NCBI GenBank assembly: GCA_041658605.1
Contig: JBAZZU010000010.1
Coordinates: forward strand, 1 to 64,000
Source of the DNA: JBAZWE01 sp041658605
GTDB taxonomy: Bacteria; Actinomycetota; Thermoleophilia; BMS3ABIN01
Reading direction: 5' to 3'
Length of the DNA stretch: 64,000 nt
Positions 62,861 through 64,000 of this stretch are shown one piece after another. Position 1 is the stretch's first letter, and each line of letters begins with the position of its first letter. A program made the position numbers and the translations under genes. Below the pieces are notes generated by a model. That model was not told the origin of the DNA. It ran no database searches and saw nothing but the letters and a program-made list of their open reading frames with translations.

Positions 62861-63427
62861 TCAACCATTCAGGTCTTGCATCAGCAGGGCCTTCAGCGCG
62901 TAAGTATCAGGATCCACGACCCTGCCGGTGTTATCCAGATGGGTGATATTGATATCTATGGCCATGAGCACGGCGCGATCGACATTTACACCGGCGAGCT
63001 CTCTTAGCTCCCGCACCCAGTCATGCTGCCGGGTCGGTTCCATGACATCTGAAAGATAAAAAACCTTGTCAGAGAGGCTCATTTCCGGGTGGCCGGCGGT
63101 GTGCCAGAGCACGGCGCTTATAATCGACGCATCGGTTATACCCAGTTCACGCGAGGCGATCTCCGCGGCCACTTTGCCATGAAGGAGCACCGGACTCATG
63201 CGGTCAACCTCCCGTACCGGCAGCCCCAGCTCTTCGGCGCTAGCGACCAGTTCCTCGTTGGGAAGCTCGCGGGCGCAGTCATGAAGGAGCGCCGCCATCC
63301 TCAGCGGCGCCTGATCAACGCCATGCCGGTCCGCCAGTCCGGCAACTGTTTCAAGCACGCTTATGCTGTGCTGAAAGCGTGGCGCAGAAACGCGCCCTTT
63401 CAGCCATTTTCTCAGTTCATCTTCCAT
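62861..63427 (-). CDS. yqeK: YqeK-like HD hydrolase (symmetrical Ap4A-type)
   Basis: A 188-aa HD-domain protein with His20 in RFQHSISV, LLHDCARE (His49, Asp50), His83 in LLHGKVA and His109 in WHTAGHPEM, the YqeK metal pattern. The family hydrolyses Ap4A to ADP. It is not next to nadD or rsfS as in many Firmicutes. Confidence 0.88.
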   Translation of the reverse strand: MEDELRKWLKGRVSAPRFQHSISVLETVAGLADRHGVDQAPLRMAALLHDCARELPNEELVASAEELGLPVREVDRMSPVLLHGKVAAEIASRELGITDASIISAVLWHTAGHPEMSLSDKVFYLSDVMEPTRQHDWVRELRELAGVNVDRAVLMAIDINITHLDNTGRVVDPDTYALKALLMQDLNG

Positions 63428-63562
63428 CTCTGAATATTATCGCAGTTTTTTCGGACCAGTGTCATATCTTTCCAAAGAGTGTCCGCAGCCGGATTGAAAC
63501 AGGATGTTTTCGGGAAAGTTCCACATGTAAGGAAGACGCAGAGCCAGGGAAGCGGAGGACTT

Positions 63563-63790
63563 GTGGCAGAGATGAAAGCGGGCTTTCGCCGGATAAGCGA
63601 TGAGGCGGTCCGGACAAGAACTGAAAAGGGCTGGGAAGAGTGGTTCGGAATCCTGGATGCATGGGGTGCTCCCCGGCAGGGCCACTTCCAGAGCGCCAAA
63701 CACCTGCGCGAAGAATACGAAGTCAGTCCCTGGTGGGCCCAGGCGGTGACCATTCGCTATGAATGGGAGCGCGGCCTCAGGGAGGGTTAG
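63563..63790 (+). CDS. DUF4287 small protein
   Basis: A 75-aa protein with the DUF4287 core: KGWEEWFGILDAWG, FQSAKHLREEYEVSPWWAQAVTIRYE. GTG 63563 has GGAGG four bases upstream; the frame to 63479 adds nothing conserved. The stop overlaps the end of the converging racemase gene. Confidence 0.75.
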   Translation: MAEMKAGFRRISDEAVRTRTEKGWEEWFGILDAWGAPRQGHFQSAKHLREEYEVSPWWAQAVTIRYEWERGLREG

Positions 63791-64000
63791 GTTCCCAGGA
63801 ATATCTTCTCGACGAACGGCGAGGTCATCGCCGCCAGCAATGCGTAGTACGAAGGGATGAAGGTGAGCCTGTCGCCGACGGCGACGCCGGGCCTCAGGCT
63901 TTCGGGGGGGTCGCATGCCACCGTCAGGTAGTCGCTGCTGGCCTCGATCGGCGTGATGCCCTCGTGGTAGGGAATCAGGGCCGCGGTGCTCGTATCCTGG
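63787..64000 (-). CDS. PLP-dependent amino-acid racemase (YhfX/ornithine-racemase type), C-terminal part
   Basis: Only the last 70 or so residues are in the window (the gene runs off the right edge). IEASSDYLTVAC, VGDRLTFIPSYYALLAAMTSPFVEKIFLG matches the C-terminal domain of the alanine/ornithine racemase family. The stop shares bases with the DUF4287 stop. Confidence 0.6.
   Translation of the reverse strand, partial: QDTSTAALIPYHEGITPIEASSDYLTVACDPPESLRPGVAVGDRLTFIPSYYALLAAMTSPFVEKIFLGT

Overview
The window is a gene-dense, GC-rich bacterial chromosome segment that spans the replication origin. It suggests a deep-branching actinobacterium (Actinomycetota outside the well-known Actinomycetia). 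The evidence is gene content: a dnaA-dnaN-recF-dciA-gyrB-gyrA cluster; the cell-wall signalling cluster fhaA-fhaB-PP2C phosphatase-rodA-pbpA-pknB(PASTA); inositol-phosphate synthase beside a CDP-alcohol phosphatidyltransferase; a PimA-like glycosyltransferase; and glucosyl-3-phosphoglycerate synthase. GTG and TTG starts are common, and two genes appear to need rarer starts. This lineage call is inference from gene content, not a phylogeny.

Layout. (1) 1-4.6 kb: proA on the minus strand, then a plus-strand run of archaeal-type class I aldolase, amidohydrolase, larB and an RsbRD-like protein, ending in a terminator. (2) 4.6-21.7 kb: one long minus-strand block reading outward from the origin, dnaA-dnaN-recF-dciA-gyrB-gyrA-(27-aa membrane peptide)-fabZ-fabH-fabK-fabD-fabG-fabF-accD-accA. 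Replication genes are followed by most of a type II fatty-acid synthesis operon, but acpP is absent. (3) 21.7-22.2 kb: oriC with DnaA boxes; a second group of boxes lies between dnaA and dnaN. (4) 22.2-24.1 kb: parA overlapping ftsZ. (5) 24.2-27.8 kb: a standalone Lrp/AsnC effector domain, a YdjC deacetylase-gpgS-HAD phosphatase operon (glucosylglycerate type), and a bifunctional nuclease. (6) 28-32.4 kb: tRNA-Ile, a YCF48-like lipoprotein, a membrane-anchored glycoside hydrolase and an HD-GYP protein.

(7) 32.5-45.8 kb, minus strand: a polytopic-membrane Ser/Thr kinase, FhaA, FhaB, PP2C phosphatase, RodA, PbpA and PknB, then phosphatidylinositol-phosphate synthase, Ino1 and a fused GT4-PHP enzyme. 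This couples control of cell elongation to synthesis of inositol lipids. (8) 46-52.3 kb, plus strand: lipoprotein, tRNA-Leu, CARDB membrane protein, DUF4446 protein, prephenate dehydratase, zinc-ribbon protein and a GGDEF/HD-GYP enzyme. (9) 52.4-63.4 kb, minus strand: yqeK, glmM, glmS, acpS, nnrD/E, CBS protein, alr, cca, a small unknown protein and an ABC-2 exporter; the amino-sugar and D-alanine genes feed peptidoglycan. The window ends inside a PLP amino-acid racemase gene.

The most notable signals are: two short palindromic elements sharing GGGACACCTTA ends; a cca gene whose catalytic domain lies upstream of any ATG, GTG or TTG; a pknB whose glycine loop needs a CTG start; the parA-ftsZ overlap at the origin; the PimA-like GT4-PHP fusion; and a kinase with a large membrane domain heading the fha/rodA/pbpA/pknB cluster. 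No CRISPR array, prophage or complete insertion sequence was seen.
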